Origin: Actibacterium lipolyticum
Lineage (GTDB): Bacteria; Pseudomonadota; Alphaproteobacteria; Rhodobacterales; Rhodobacteraceae
Length of the DNA: 64,000 nucleotides
Assembly: GCF_900184935.1 (NCBI RefSeq)
Contig: NZ_FXYE01000001.1
Coordinates: forward strand, 186,001 to 250,000
Direction of reading: 5' to 3'
Position 1 is the stretch's first letter. Each line of letters opens with the position of its first letter. Below are positions 53,170 to 62,209 of the stretch, piece by piece. The position numbers were made by a program, and so were the translations under genes. The notes under the pieces were generated by a model that did not search any database, was not told where the DNA came from, and saw only the letters and a program-made list of their open reading frames with translations.

Positions 53170-53913
53170 ATGCGTTTCAAAGGACAAACCGCCATCGTCA
53201 CGGGGGGTGGCCGCGACATTGGTGCTGCCTGCGCGATCAAGCTTGCTTCTGAGGGCGCGAATGTCGCGATCAACTATTTCTCCTCCGCTGCCGGGGCAGA
53301 AAAGGTGGTTGCGCATATTAAGGGGCAAGGCGGTAATGCCATCGCCGTTCAGGGCGACCTGAACGACCCTGAACAGGTAACGAACCTAGTTCAGACCACC
53401 GTCGACACCTTTGGCGGGCTGCATGTTCTGGTCAACAACTCCGGCGGGCTCGTCGCGCGGAAATCTGTGCGCGAGATGGACCTGGAACATTGGCAAAAGG
53501 TGATGGACCTTAACCTTACCAGCGTCTTCTTGATGGTGAAGGCGGCTTTGGCGCATATGGAAACAGGCGCGATCGTCAATCTTGCAAGCCAAGCAGGGCG
53601 TGACGGTGGTGGCCCCGGTGCGGCGGCCTATGCCACGTCTAAGGGTGCTGTGATGACGTTCACGCGGGGCTTGGCCAAAGAGCTTGGCCCAGACATTCGC
53701 GTGAACGCGCTTTGCCCCGGCATGGTGGACACGGATTTCCACAACATCTTTACGCCTGATCAAGCGCGCCGCGGTTTCGAGGCCGCCGCCCCAGTGAAAC
53801 GTCAGGGCACGCCAGAGGACATCGCAAACGCGGTCGCCTTCCTTGCCTCTGACGACAGCGGGTTCATGACTGGCGTGAATGTCGACATCAACGGCGGCAT
53901 GCTTTTCAGCTAA
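53170..53913 (+). CDS. SDR-family oxidoreductase (putative DEH reductase)
   Basis: A 247-residue short-chain dehydrogenase with the nucleotide motif TGGGRDIGAACAIKL near residues 11-25, NNSGG, and an active site of Ser in NLASQAG plus YATSK. The downstream position from a PL15-type lyase matches Atu3026, which reduces 4-deoxy-L-erythro-5-hexoseulose uronate (DEH) to 2-keto-3-deoxygluconate. The DEH role is inferred. AGGAAGGA precedes the ATG. Confidence 0.88.
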   Translation: MRFKGQTAIVTGGGRDIGAACAIKLASEGANVAINYFSSAAGAEKVVAHIKGQGGNAIAVQGDLNDPEQVTNLVQTTVDTFGGLHVLVNNSGGLVARKSVREMDLEHWQKVMDLNLTSVFLMVKAALAHMETGAIVNLASQAGRDGGGPGAAAYATSKGAVMTFTRGLAKELGPDIRVNALCPGMVDTDFHNIFTPDQARRGFEAAAPVKRQGTPEDIANAVAFLASDDSGFMTGVNVDINGGMLFS

Positions 53914-53922
53914 ACGCCAGAT

Positions 53923-53967
53923 CCCAACCTTCCGTCAATCGATCTTAGCGGTTGGCGGAAGGTTGGG
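53923..53967. terminator. convergent-gene hairpin between SDR and ilvD
   Basis: A perfect 12-bp stem (53923-53934 with 53956-53967) with a 21-nt loop sits between the two convergent stop codons. It lacks a T-run, so it may act as a weak or Rho-assisted terminator for either strand. Confidence 0.5.
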
Positions 53968-53988
53968 GCACCAGTCAAGTGTTGGGCA

Positions 53989-55821
53989 TCACAGGATGCG
54001 AACAGCCCCTTTGGCGGCACTGCTGGTCATCGACGCATAGGCCTTAAGCGCCGTAGACACGGCCCGCTTGCGCGGCTCTGCCGGTTTCCAGCCTTCGGCG
54101 TCCTTTTTAGCACGGCGCGCGGCCAGTGTTTCATCATCTACGGCAAGGTGGATGATACGGTTCGGAATGTCGATTTCGATCAAGTCGCCAGATTCAACAA
54201 CGCCGATCAAGCCGCCCTCGGCCGCTTCGGGGGAAACGTGCCCGATGGAGAGGCCCGACGAACCGCCGGAAAACCGGCCATCTGTGACCAAGGCGCATGA
54301 TTTGCCCAGGCCCTTAGATTTCAGATAGCTGGTCGGATACAGCATTTCCTGCATACCTGGCCCACCGCGTGGCCCCTCATAGCGGATCAGCACGATCTCA
54401 CCGGGGACAACCTTGCCGGTCAGAATGCCGGAAACAGCGTCATCTTGGCTTTCAAAAATCTTGGCAGGGCCAGAGAATTTGAGGATCGATTCATCCACGC
54501 CTGCGGTTTTGACGATACAGCCATCTTCGGCCAGATTGCCAAACAGAACAGCCAGACCGCCATCTTGGGAAAACGCATGTTCGGCGTCGCGGATCACACC
54601 CTTTTGGCGATCTGCATCTACCTCTTTATAACGACGCGACTGCGAAAACGCGGTTTGCGTTGGTACGCCGCCGGGGGCCGCACGGTAGAAGTTCAGCACA
54701 TCTTCGTCAGTAGTTTGCGTGATATCCCACTTCTGGATAGCATCGCCCAATGATGCCTCGTGGATCGACCCGCACGATGTGTCGATCAGCCCGGCGCGGG
54801 CAAGCTCTCCGAGAATGGCGAAGATGCCACCGGCGCGATGCACGTCTTCCATATGCACGTCGCTTTTGGCGGGGGCCACTTTGCAAAGCACGGGCACGTT
54901 GCGTGACAGCCGATCAATATCCGCCATCGTGAAATCAACGCCGCCTTCATGCGCCATTGCCAACAGGTGCAATACCGTGTTGGTCGAACCACCCATAGAA
55001 ATATCCAGCGTCATCGCATTTTCAAACGCTGCGAAATTGGCGATGGAGCGTGGCAGAACGCTGGCGTCATCGTCTTCGTAATACCGCTTGGCCAAGCCAA
55101 CGATCCGCTGGCCAGCCTCTAGGAACAAACGTTCACGGTCGGAGTGTGTGGCAAGGGTCGATCCGTTGCCGGGCAGGGACAGGCCCAACGCTTCGGTAAG
55201 GCAGTTCATCGAATTGGCGGTGAACATGCCAGAGCATGACCCACACGTTGGACAGGCCGCCTGTTCAATCGCGGTGACCTGCGCTTCGCTTATGGCGTCA
55301 TCCGCGGCGGCAACCATTGCGTCCACCAGATCAAGCGCTTTGACGGTGCCGTCTTCCAGCGTGACCTTGCCTGCCTCCATCGGGCCGCCGGACACAAAGA
55401 TCACGGGGATGTTCAACCGCATCGCGGCCATCAACATGCCCGGCGTGATCTTGTCGCAATTCGAGATACACACCATCGCATCCGCGCAATGGGCGTTGAC
55501 CATGTATTCTACCGAATCCGCGATCAGTTCGCGCGAAGGGAGGGAGTACAGCATCCCGTCGTGGCCCATCGCGATACCGTCATCGACAGCGATCGTGTTG
55601 AACTCTTTCGCGATGCCGCCGGACTTTTCAATCTCGCGGGCGACGAGCTGACCCAGATCTTTCAGATGCACGTGGCCGGGCACGAACTGTGTGAATGAAT
55701 TCACGACAGCAATGATCGGCTTGCCGAAATCTGAATCGGCAACGCCGGTGGCACGCCACAAGCCACGGGCCCCAGCCATATTGCGACCATGTGTGGTTGT
55801 TCTTGAACGATAGCGGGGCAT
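53989..55821 (-). CDS. ilvD: dihydroxy-acid dehydratase
   Basis: An Fe-S dehydratase in branched-chain amino-acid synthesis that makes 2-oxo acids from dihydroxy acids. The 610-residue product starts [20 protein letters not shown] and has cluster cysteines in [12 protein letters not shown] and [18 protein letters not shown], plus C-terminal [15 protein letters not shown] and [11 protein letters not shown], all standard for IlvD. Sugar-acid dehydratases are related, but length and motifs favour IlvD. It is transcribed alone from its own upstream region. Confidence 0.96.
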   Translation of the reverse strand: MPRYRSRTTTHGRNMAGARGLWRATGVADSDFGKPIIAVVNSFTQFVPGHVHLKDLGQLVAREIEKSGGIAKEFNTIAVDDGIAMGHDGMLYSLPSRELIADSVEYMVNAHCADAMVCISNCDKITPGMLMAAMRLNIPVIFVSGGPMEAGKVTLEDGTVKALDLVDAMVAAADDAISEAQVTAIEQAACPTCGSCSGMFTANSMNCLTEALGLSLPGNGSTLATHSDRERLFLEAGQRIVGLAKRYYEDDDASVLPRSIANFAAFENAMTLDISMGGSTNTVLHLLAMAHEGGVDFTMADIDRLSRNVPVLCKVAPAKSDVHMEDVHRAGGIFAILGELARAGLIDTSCGSIHEASLGDAIQKWDITQTTDEDVLNFYRAAPGGVPTQTAFSQSRRYKEVDADRQKGVIRDAEHAFSQDGGLAVLFGNLAEDGCIVKTAGVDESILKFSGPAKIFESQDDAVSGILTGKVVPGEIVLIRYEGPRGGPGMQEMLYPTSYLKSKGLGKSCALVTDGRFSGGSSGLSIGHVSPEAAEGGLIGVVESGDLIEIDIPNRIIHLAVDDETLAARRAKKDAEGWKPAEPRKRAVSTALKAYASMTSSAAKGAVRIL

Positions 55822-55985
55822 GAAATCTCTCTCTCTGGCTGTCTTCTACGAAGCGTCTTTGCGCGATCAGCACTATATGGCGCAAATCCATGCCAAAGGA
55901 CAAATGGGAATGAGCATTATTTCCAAAGAGGCGGCCCAGTTGCGCCACGTATGAGAGAGAGGCCGCGCCGACTTTTGCTAAGCGT

Positions 55986-56021
55986 TTGCGCGGATGATGG
56001 TTAAGGCCGTCATCCGCGCAA
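55986..56021 (-). terminator. hairpin at the end of the RidA/MlrC operon
   Basis: A 15-bp stem with one G-T pair (55986-56000 with 56007-56021) and a 6-nt loop lies 20 bases beyond the ridA-like stop. There is no long T-run. It probably ends the minus-strand catabolic transcript before the ilvD promoter region (55822-55985). Confidence 0.6.
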
Positions 56022-56041
56022 CTGTTGGTGGGCTGGCCAGA

Positions 56042-56446
56042 TCAGCTTTGGTCAAGCGGTTTGTAGACAACGGCATCAATCTCGACCTTGGCATCGACCA
56101 TGATCTGTGACCGCACTGTAGAGCGAGCAGGGCCGCCATTTGGGAAATAGCTCGCGTAGATGCGGTTGAAGGTCCAGAAATCGCGTGGGTCATCAAGCCA
56201 GACGCCGACTTTGGCAATGTCGTCTAGCGTGCAATCGGCCAGTGCCAGCGCGTTAATCAGGTTTTCCATCGTCTTACGGGTTTGGCTTTCGATGCCGCCG
56301 GCTTCGATTTCGCCGTTTTCCTTCATTGCGACTTGGCCAGAGATGAAGACGAAGTCGCCAGCCCGGACAGCAGGGGCAAACGGAAGGGGTTGCCCACCCG
56401 CGCCAGTCCGATCATCGCCGAGACGTTCAATTTTCTTGCTGCTCAT
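56042..56446 (-). CDS. RidA-family (YjgF/YER057c/UK114) protein
   Basis: RidA proteins deaminate reactive enamine/imine intermediates released by PLP enzymes. The 134-residue product has FAPAVRAGDFVFISGQVA, LADCTLDDIAKVGVWL and R108 in PARSTVRSQI, which corresponds to the substrate-binding Arg105 of canonical RidA. AAGGAAG is the ribosome-binding site. Being last behind a D-serine dehydratase-like gene, it may process that enzyme's enamine product. Confidence 0.9.
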   Translation of the reverse strand: MSSKKIERLGDDRTGAGGQPLPFAPAVRAGDFVFISGQVAMKENGEIEAGGIESQTRKTMENLINALALADCTLDDIAKVGVWLDDPRDFWTFNRIYASYFPNGGPARSTVRSQIMVDAKVEIDAVVYKPLDQS

Positions 56447-56540
56447 ATCTAAGCTTCCTTTGATGTTTGGATTGAGGATTTAAAGGGCGCGGATCAACGT
56501 CTGGCGGATATGGTCGCCGGTTTAGCCGGGCCTTGGGCTT

Positions 56541-57593
56541 TCACCAGACCTTGCCACGCGCCGCGACCAGTTGAGGGCCAAGTGCGGAGCCTCCGCGTAT
56601 CAATTGGACATGGTCCATCATGTTGCTGACCACACAGGCATGGTTGGGAACGATCCGCAGGCGGTCGCCAACTTTCAGGTTGATCGCCGGGGCCGTAAGC
56701 ACGCCGTGTTCCTCAGACAAGCTGGCGACCTTGATATCGGGTCTGCCCAAAACGTGGCCGTGCCCATCAAGCCCCAGCAGATCTGATGTCAAAACCTTGC
56801 TTCCGGCATCGACAACCGCACGAGTGTTGTCGGGAACCGAGACGATAGTGACAAGCACGCTAAGCGCGCAATCGTCCCATGTGCAGACGCCCCGGCTCTG
56901 TAAGGAGCGATCATTATAGACATACGTTCCGATGCGGTATTCCGTGGCAACGGGGACGTCTTGCGCCTGCCACATGTCGGGCGAGCCGCCGCTGGAAATG
57001 ACAGGTACGTCCAGCCCCAATGCCTCTATTCGGGTCTTTGCGTCGGTCAGCCATTTCTGCACTGCGGGTGCCTTCCCGGTCGGCGGATATGTCATTAACC
57101 CACCAAACGAGAGCCCCGGCTTTTCAGCGATATATGCTGCGAGTTCGGCGGCCGCCTGTGGTGTCATCACACCGCAGCGTGCCGCGCCGGTATCGCATTC
57201 GACCAAAACGGTCAGCGGTCTGTCCGCATCCGCGAAAGCCGACGACAGGCCGTCGATTGTCGCGGTGTTATCTGCAACAACGCTCAGCCGTACTTTGTCG
57301 GCTAGGGCGCGTAACCGGCGCAGCTTTTCATCGCCGATTATGTTGAACGTGATCAGAACGTCTTCGACGCCGCCGTCGGCAATCATCGCCTCGGCTTCGC
57401 TTATCTTTTGGCACGTAATCCCAATTGCCCCGGCCGCTATCTGGCGTTTTGCCAGCATCGGCAGTTTATGGGTTTTGATATGCGGGCGAAGCTTCAGCAT
57501 GTGCTGATCGCAATGTGCCTGAAATCGGTCGATGTTCGCCTCGGCGATATCAAGGTCAATCAGCACCGCTGGCGTATCAGTTTCTGGAAACAT
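56541..57593 (-). CDS. D-threonine aldolase / D-serine dehydratase-like PLP enzyme (DSD1 type)
   Basis: A fold-type III PLP enzyme of 350 residues. N-terminal DTPAVLIDLDIAEANI leads to K40 in RPHIKTHK, the PLP lysine. YPPTGKAP and ISSGGSPDMW bind the cofactor phosphate, and the C-terminal PNHACVVSN holds the His-Cys metal site of DSD1 and D-threonine aldolases. Substrates in the family include D-serine, D-threonine and 3-hydroxy-D-aspartate; which applies here is unknown. It overlaps the mlrC-like gene by four bases. Confidence 0.88.
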   Translation of the reverse strand: MFPETDTPAVLIDLDIAEANIDRFQAHCDQHMLKLRPHIKTHKLPMLAKRQIAAGAIGITCQKISEAEAMIADGGVEDVLITFNIIGDEKLRRLRALADKVRLSVVADNTATIDGLSSAFADADRPLTVLVECDTGAARCGVMTPQAAAELAAYIAEKPGLSFGGLMTYPPTGKAPAVQKWLTDAKTRIEALGLDVPVISSGGSPDMWQAQDVPVATEYRIGTYVYNDRSLQSRGVCTWDDCALSVLVTIVSVPDNTRAVVDAGSKVLTSDLLGLDGHGHVLGRPDIKVASLSEEHGVLTAPAINLKVGDRLRIVPNHACVVSNMMDHVQLIRGGSALGPQLVAARGKVW

Positions 57594-59059
57594 CAGGTCA
57601 GCTCCTTCTGATGAGGATCATCGACAATGGGCCAGATCGCGCGGGCTAGTCGTTTGTATGGCGTCGTTGTCGGGTCATTCGGGTAAGGCCCGTCGACAGC
57701 GGCATAGATGATATCGGCCGCCACGCTGGCAAACGCGCCGTGAAAGTGGTTGGTCGACTTCACAACCAAAACCTTCTTGTCGGCAATGTTTATACCCAGA
57801 TTGGTGAACAGGTCCGGTGAAAAGGCCTGACTGCGATTGGAATTAAGCACCACGTCAATCCCGCCAATCTGAACGACAGAACAATCACCAAGCGGGACAA
57901 CGGATGTGCCAAAGCTTTGCACAGCATCGCGTTGGTTTCTGATGACTGTGACCTGCGCATCGACAGGGGCGCCCGCATGGGCCGAGGTTTTCCCGCCAAG
58001 GCGCAAGTCAAGCGTGGCACCTTCGCCCGCGGCATGGCACAGGCGTACCGCCATTGGATCCCAAATTGTTCCGAAGGCCGCGGATTGCAAGTTCTGCGCC
58101 ATAGCCTCGCGAAGCATCAAGGTGGAATCGCCGGCAACACCGCCGCCCGGATTGTCCCACACATCGGCAATAACAACAGGCCCCTGCGGTGCTTGGGCTG
58201 CCATTTGCAATGCAGCGGATGCTGTCATGAAATCGGGTTTGGTCTGACCACGAAAAGAGAAAAGCTCCATCCCCAACTCGGCTGCTATCCGGTCGCCTTT
58301 GGCCGTGTCGTTGTCTGTTACCACAATGATCTTCGCACCCAGATCGGGGGAATCGCCAGCCATGAACCCGTGAATGGTTGAAACGGAAAGAACCTCGCCG
58401 GATTGCTCCAACGACTTAAGCTTGTCGACGAAGCCGCGCATAGGGTCGCGGCTGGTGGGCAACACGTCCATCATTCGAACGTCAAACACGGACAGTGTCG
58501 GCTTAATCTCGCCCCGGATGGCCCTAAGCGTCAGGTCAACGCAGGCCTCGCCTGCTTCGACAAAGTCCGTGTGCGGGAATTCTTTGAAGACGGTGATGAT
58601 GTCTGCGTTATCAACGCGCTTTTGGCTAAGATGGCTGTGCGGATCAAAGCTGACCCCGATGATCGCCGTATCGCCAACAATTGCACGCACAGCTTCGATC
58701 AGGACGCCTTCGCAATCGACGCATCCTTCGGCAATCATCGCGCCGTGCAGGCCAAGCACAACGCCGTCCAGCGGCATAGCGGCCCGAACTTGGTCCAAGA
58801 CCTCATCGCGAAGGCGCTGCCAGGTTTTGGCGTTCAGCAATCCGCCGGGTTCGGCCCAAGTTGCCGTTCCTTCGATCAGGTCAAACGCGCCGGTTTTTGC
58901 CTGTTTCCTAAGCGCGGGAAACACAGCGCTGCAAAGGGTTGGCGTTTCAGGGTGCGCACCGGGTGCTGCATAAAAGCTCTGCTCGAAGTCGGAAAAATCC
59001 ATGCGCAGTGGAGAGAACGTATTCGTCTCGGTCGCGAGTGATGCACAAAATATCCGCAA
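57593..59059 (-). CDS. M81-family metallohydrolase (MlrC-like), TTG start
   Basis: The 488-residue cytosolic protein matches the MlrC family: N-terminal MRIFCASLATETNTFSP, GLHGAMIAEGCVDCEGVL, SFDPHSHLS, and FKEFPHTDFVEAGE with probable metal ligands (Asp/His). MlrC completes microcystin breakdown in sphingomonads, but most homologues have unknown roles in amino-acid or peptide catabolism. The family N-terminus fixes the start at a TTG (59059) without a good Shine-Dalgarno sequence. Confidence 0.87.
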   Translation of the reverse strand: MRIFCASLATETNTFSPLRMDFSDFEQSFYAAPGAHPETPTLCSAVFPALRKQAKTGAFDLIEGTATWAEPGGLLNAKTWQRLRDEVLDQVRAAMPLDGVVLGLHGAMIAEGCVDCEGVLIEAVRAIVGDTAIIGVSFDPHSHLSQKRVDNADIITVFKEFPHTDFVEAGEACVDLTLRAIRGEIKPTLSVFDVRMMDVLPTSRDPMRGFVDKLKSLEQSGEVLSVSTIHGFMAGDSPDLGAKIIVVTDNDTAKGDRIAAELGMELFSFRGQTKPDFMTASAALQMAAQAPQGPVVIADVWDNPGGGVAGDSTLMLREAMAQNLQSAAFGTIWDPMAVRLCHAAGEGATLDLRLGGKTSAHAGAPVDAQVTVIRNQRDAVQSFGTSVVPLGDCSVVQIGGIDVVLNSNRSQAFSPDLFTNLGINIADKKVLVVKSTNHFHGAFASVAADIIYAAVDGPYPNDPTTTPYKRLARAIWPIVDDPHQKELT

Positions 59060-59082
59060 GGGTTTTCCAGTATGTTTGAGGC

Positions 59083-59137
59083 GTCGGGGGCATCATGACT
59101 CCCCCGACCTTTGAAGCCCGCCGAGTTGCCTCGGCGG
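59083..59137 (-). promoter_or_regulatory. two hairpins between dctP and mlrC-like gene
   Basis: One stem pairs 59083-59090 with 59101-59108 (8 bp). The other pairs 59118-59125 with 59130-59137 (8 bp, TTGC loop), which starts 10 bases beyond the dctP stop on the minus strand. Such hairpins often protect a highly expressed binding-protein message. Confidence 0.55.
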
Positions 59138-59146
59138 ACGGGAGGA

Positions 59147-60187
59147 TCAGTTCAGGTAGGTGGAGGCGTTTGCCTCAGCCACGGCGGCCTTAAACATGCC
59201 AAGTAGTTCGCCCGCGCGTTCGTCCATGTTTTCAGCGACATGTGCTTCAAATGCGGGCTGTGCGGCGCCAGCCATTGCTGAACGCTGTTCGTCCGTCAGG
59301 GCGGTGACTTCGATGTCGTCCATCAGCCCGGCCAGCCCACGATCAGAAGCTTCGATGATACGTGACAGGCCCCTGCTGGCGGTGACGCAGTTTTCGGCGG
59401 CGGTGCGAATGGTCGCTTGCTCGCTGTCCGACAGACCCTCAAAGAAGGCGCGGTTGATCATCATCGTATAGGGCGAAAACAGGTGATTGGTCAGCGTCAT
59501 ATACTTCTGAACTTCGGCGAAGTTCGCGAACGAGATGATCGGAACCGGGTTCATTTGCCCGTCGATGACACCGGTTTGCAGGCCGGAATACACCTCGCCC
59601 CATGCCAGAGGATAGGCTTCTGCGCCAAGCGATTGCATGATTGTCTGGTGCGACGGCAGGGTCATCGTGCGGATGCGAATACCTTCGAAGTCTTTCAGAT
59701 CTGCAATTTGATGCTTGGAGTTTGTAACGGCGAAGAACCCGCCGGTGTCGGGAAAGCCAAGGACAACAACGTCGCCCAGTTCGGCCTCAATGTCTGCGGC
59801 AAGGGCATCACCGAAGTCGCCATCAAAAACCGCGTATGTGGATGCATTGCCGTTGAATGCGAAAGGCAGGTTCAAAACGTCGATGCGCGGGTAATAGCTG
59901 GCCAGTGCGCCAGTCGAAGTCAGGGTCGCCTGAATGATGCCGTCACGAACCTGCTGAACGTGTTCCGCCGCAGAGCCAAGCTGGTTTGAGCCGAATACTT
60001 CGACGTTGACGCTTCCGTTCGTGCCGGACGTTACGAGGTTTGAAAATACCGCCGTGCAGGCGTGGGCCGGGTTTTCAAACGGATCGGTCTTGTTGTCGTG
60101 GCCGAACCGGATGGTGCCACCGTCTGCGAATGCGCTTCCGGCGAATAGGGTCGCAGCGATGGCCGCGCCTGTCAGGGTCGTTTTCAT
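59147..60187 (-). CDS. TRAP transporter solute-binding protein (DctP)
   Basis: A periplasmic receptor of 346 residues with signal peptide MKTTLTGAAIAATLFAGSAFA. Family features include DVLNLPFAFNGNASTYAVFDG, the ligand-site arginine in FEGIRIRTM, and EVYSGLQTGVIDGQMNPVP. AAGGAGAAAC is the ribosome-binding site. It is third in a DctQ-DctM-DctP order. The ligand is unknown; neighbouring enzymes suggest an amino-acid or peptide-derived acid. Confidence 0.9.
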   Translation of the reverse strand: MKTTLTGAAIAATLFAGSAFADGGTIRFGHDNKTDPFENPAHACTAVFSNLVTSGTNGSVNVEVFGSNQLGSAAEHVQQVRDGIIQATLTSTGALASYYPRIDVLNLPFAFNGNASTYAVFDGDFGDALAADIEAELGDVVVLGFPDTGGFFAVTNSKHQIADLKDFEGIRIRTMTLPSHQTIMQSLGAEAYPLAWGEVYSGLQTGVIDGQMNPVPIISFANFAEVQKYMTLTNHLFSPYTMMINRAFFEGLSDSEQATIRTAAENCVTASRGLSRIIEASDRGLAGLMDDIEVTALTDEQRSAMAGAAQPAFEAHVAENMDERAGELLGMFKAAVAEANASTYLN

Positions 60188-60223
60188 AGGGTTTCTCCTT
60201 TTAAGTTGGTTTTGAAAATTTGG

Positions 60224-61507
60224 TTACTGAGCAAAACCCAGCAATCTGGGGAGCCACAGAGCCGCGTCCTCCCAGAAGGCAAAGGCAAACAGGATGGCAA
60301 TTTCGGCGATCAAGAACGGAAACAATTTGATTGAGATACGTTCAAGTCGCTCGCCAGTTACGGATGAAAGAACGAAAAGGCAGGCCCCCACCGGCGGTGT
60401 CATCAACGAGATGTTCAGCGCCAGAACAAAGATGATGCCAGCATGTATCGGCTCTAGCCCGACCTGTTCGGTCAGCGGCACCAGAACGGGTGCCAGAATT
60501 ATCAAGATTGCGGTGATATCCATCACCATGCCGACGACCAGCAATAGGCCAATGATGATCGCGATGACGGCATAGCGGTTATCGGAAAGACCAAGGACAG
60601 TTTCGGCAATCAGTTGTGGGATGCGTTCAAAGCTCATCCACCAGCCCAGGATGCCAGCAAAGGCGATGATGACAAAAATGACCCCCGTGATCCGGGCGGT
60701 GCGCACCAGCATCGCGTAAAAACCTTTGAAGGTCAGCGTGCGATAGACAAAGACCCCAATGAACACCGCATAGGCCACCGCGATTGATGCGGCCTCGGTT
60801 GGCGTAACGATGCCGCCCAGAATGCCGCCCAAGATAATCACCGGCATGGCAAGTGCGGTCAGCGAAGATACAAACGTGTCCCAGATTTCACGCGGGGTTG
60901 CGCCACGTGCGGCCTTGGGTAGGTTTTCACGCTTGCCGCCGATGGCGATGACCGCCATGCAAACCAAGCAGATAACCAGACCGGGAAGAATGCCAGCGGC
61001 AAACAGCCCCGCAATCGACACCCCCATAAGCGAGCCGTAAACAACCATCAGCCCTGATGGCGGAATGGTCGGCCCGATGATGGAGCCAGCGGCCGTGACT
61101 GCACAGGCATAGTCGCGCTTGTAACCCTCTTTCACCATTGCCGGGACCAGCGTCCGGCCAAAGGCAGCAGCGTCGGCGGTGGCCGATCCGGTCAATCCGG
61201 CGAAGAACACCGAAGCCAGCATATTGGTGTGGGCCAGGCCACCCCGGAAACGACCCACAAGAACCTGCGCCAGCTTCACCAGTCGGCTGGTGATGCCAAT
61301 GTCGTTCATGATTTCGCCAGCAAGGATAAAGAAGGGCATGGCGAGGAACGGGAAGATGTTCAGGCCATTGAAAATCTTGCTGGGACCGATGGCTAGGAAC
61401 TGGGTGCCGCCCATGTCGATCAGGCCGATGACGCCCGCAAGCCCGATCGCAAAGCCAATCGGCATGCCAAATAGGATAAGGACAACGAATGCGATGGCGA
61501 CAATCAT
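60224..61507 (-). CDS. TRAP transporter large permease (DctM)
   Basis: A 427-residue DctM subunit with about twelve membrane segments: PFFILAGEIMNDIGITSRLVKLA, FAGLTGSATADAAAFG, GSIIGPTIPPSGLMVVYGSL, TPTEAASIAVAYAVFIG and a C-terminal LMTPPVGACLFVLS. It overlaps dctQ by four bases. Confidence 0.94.
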   Translation of the reverse strand: MIVAIAFVVLILFGMPIGFAIGLAGVIGLIDMGGTQFLAIGPSKIFNGLNIFPFLAMPFFILAGEIMNDIGITSRLVKLAQVLVGRFRGGLAHTNMLASVFFAGLTGSATADAAAFGRTLVPAMVKEGYKRDYACAVTAAGSIIGPTIPPSGLMVVYGSLMGVSIAGLFAAGILPGLVICLVCMAVIAIGGKRENLPKAARGATPREIWDTFVSSLTALAMPVIILGGILGGIVTPTEAASIAVAYAVFIGVFVYRTLTFKGFYAMLVRTARITGVIFVIIAFAGILGWWMSFERIPQLIAETVLGLSDNRYAVIAIIIGLLLVVGMVMDITAILIILAPVLVPLTEQVGLEPIHAGIIFVLALNISLMTPPVGACLFVLSSVTGERLERISIKLFPFLIAEIAILFAFAFWEDAALWLPRLLGFAQ

Positions 61508-62025
61508 GAAATCTTCTCCGCCATGTGGTCGTTAAACGGAGGCTGATCAACATGCCCGCCCATATCCCGAAGTAGGACAAGGACGAGTTGGACAGCGGAT
61601 AAGGTCGCGGCAACGGGAACGGCGGCGTAGAATGGCGCAAGGCTCGCCCCAAAGATCATGGCTTGGCGCGGTGCGCCGCTTTGCGCAAAGGCGATGCCGA
61701 ACCAAGCGACATAGATGAAAAGGGCAAGGGCGAGGATATCAATCAGGATCAACACTGCCCGACGCATTTGATACGGCAGGACCATAATAAACGCTGTTAG
61801 GCCGATATGATCCCGCCGCGCCACGCCAGAGGACACAGCCAGCAGCGCGGCCCAGATCATCAGATAACGCGCCAGAACCTCGGGCCAGGGTAGTTGCCAG
61901 TGAAAATAGTATCGATCTGCGACGCCAAGCCAGACATCAAGCACCAAGGCTGCCATCAACATCGCAACAATGGCTTCCACCGCCGTGTTGATCCGAGCAC
62001 TTGCCCTTTCCGACCAGTTTCGCAT
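61504..62025 (-). CDS. TRAP transporter small permease (DctQ)
   Basis: A 173-residue four-helix protein starting MRNWSERASARINTAVEAIV; ATG at 62025 is preferred to one 12 codons upstream, which lies in the operator region. Conserved LPWPEVLARYLMIWAALLAVSSGVARRDHIGL is the DctQ signature, split here across helices. It is the first gene of the cluster transcribed from the RpiR-controlled region. Confidence 0.88.
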   Translation of the reverse strand: MRNWSERASARINTAVEAIVAMLMAALVLDVWLGVADRYYFHWQLPWPEVLARYLMIWAALLAVSSGVARRDHIGLTAFIMVLPYQMRRAVLILIDILALALFIYVAWFGIAFAQSGAPRQAMIFGASLAPFYAAVPVAATLSAVQLVLVLLRDMGGHVDQPPFNDHMAEKIS

Positions 62026-62046
62026 CTTCGACCCCCTTGCGATTCT

Positions 62047-62183
62047 GTAACTTAGGTACACGATACCCTTGGATTTCCCGGAAACAAGGAAAAAGTGTTA
62101 CTGAGTTACATATTGTTGGAGAAATTGACGTATTTTGAGCTTTGGGTTGCCGATTATTTCAGCTTCACGTAACTTAGGTACAC
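62047..62183. promoter_or_regulatory. RpiR operator candidates (three copies)
   Basis: GTAACTTAGGTACAC occurs exactly at 62047-62061 and 62169-62183. A third, inverted and imperfect copy (3 mismatches) lies at 62095-62109. The core GTAACTTAGGTAC is itself a near-palindrome. The two exact copies flank the divergent starts of dctQ and the rpiR-like gene. Confidence 0.75.
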
Positions 62184-62209
62184 AAGCGGCGCCAAGTAGG
62201 AATAATCCT

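Noticed and set aside
53989-55821. ilvD-like gene as a sugar-acid dehydratase of the alginate pathway
   Set aside because: Length and motifs match biosynthetic IlvD, it lies on the opposite strand with its own upstream region, and a hairpin separates it from the alginate operon.
55978-56217. Minus-strand 79-codon ORF overlapping the end of the ridA-like gene
   Set aside because: It overlaps the RidA coding frame and the hairpin, and has no family resemblance.
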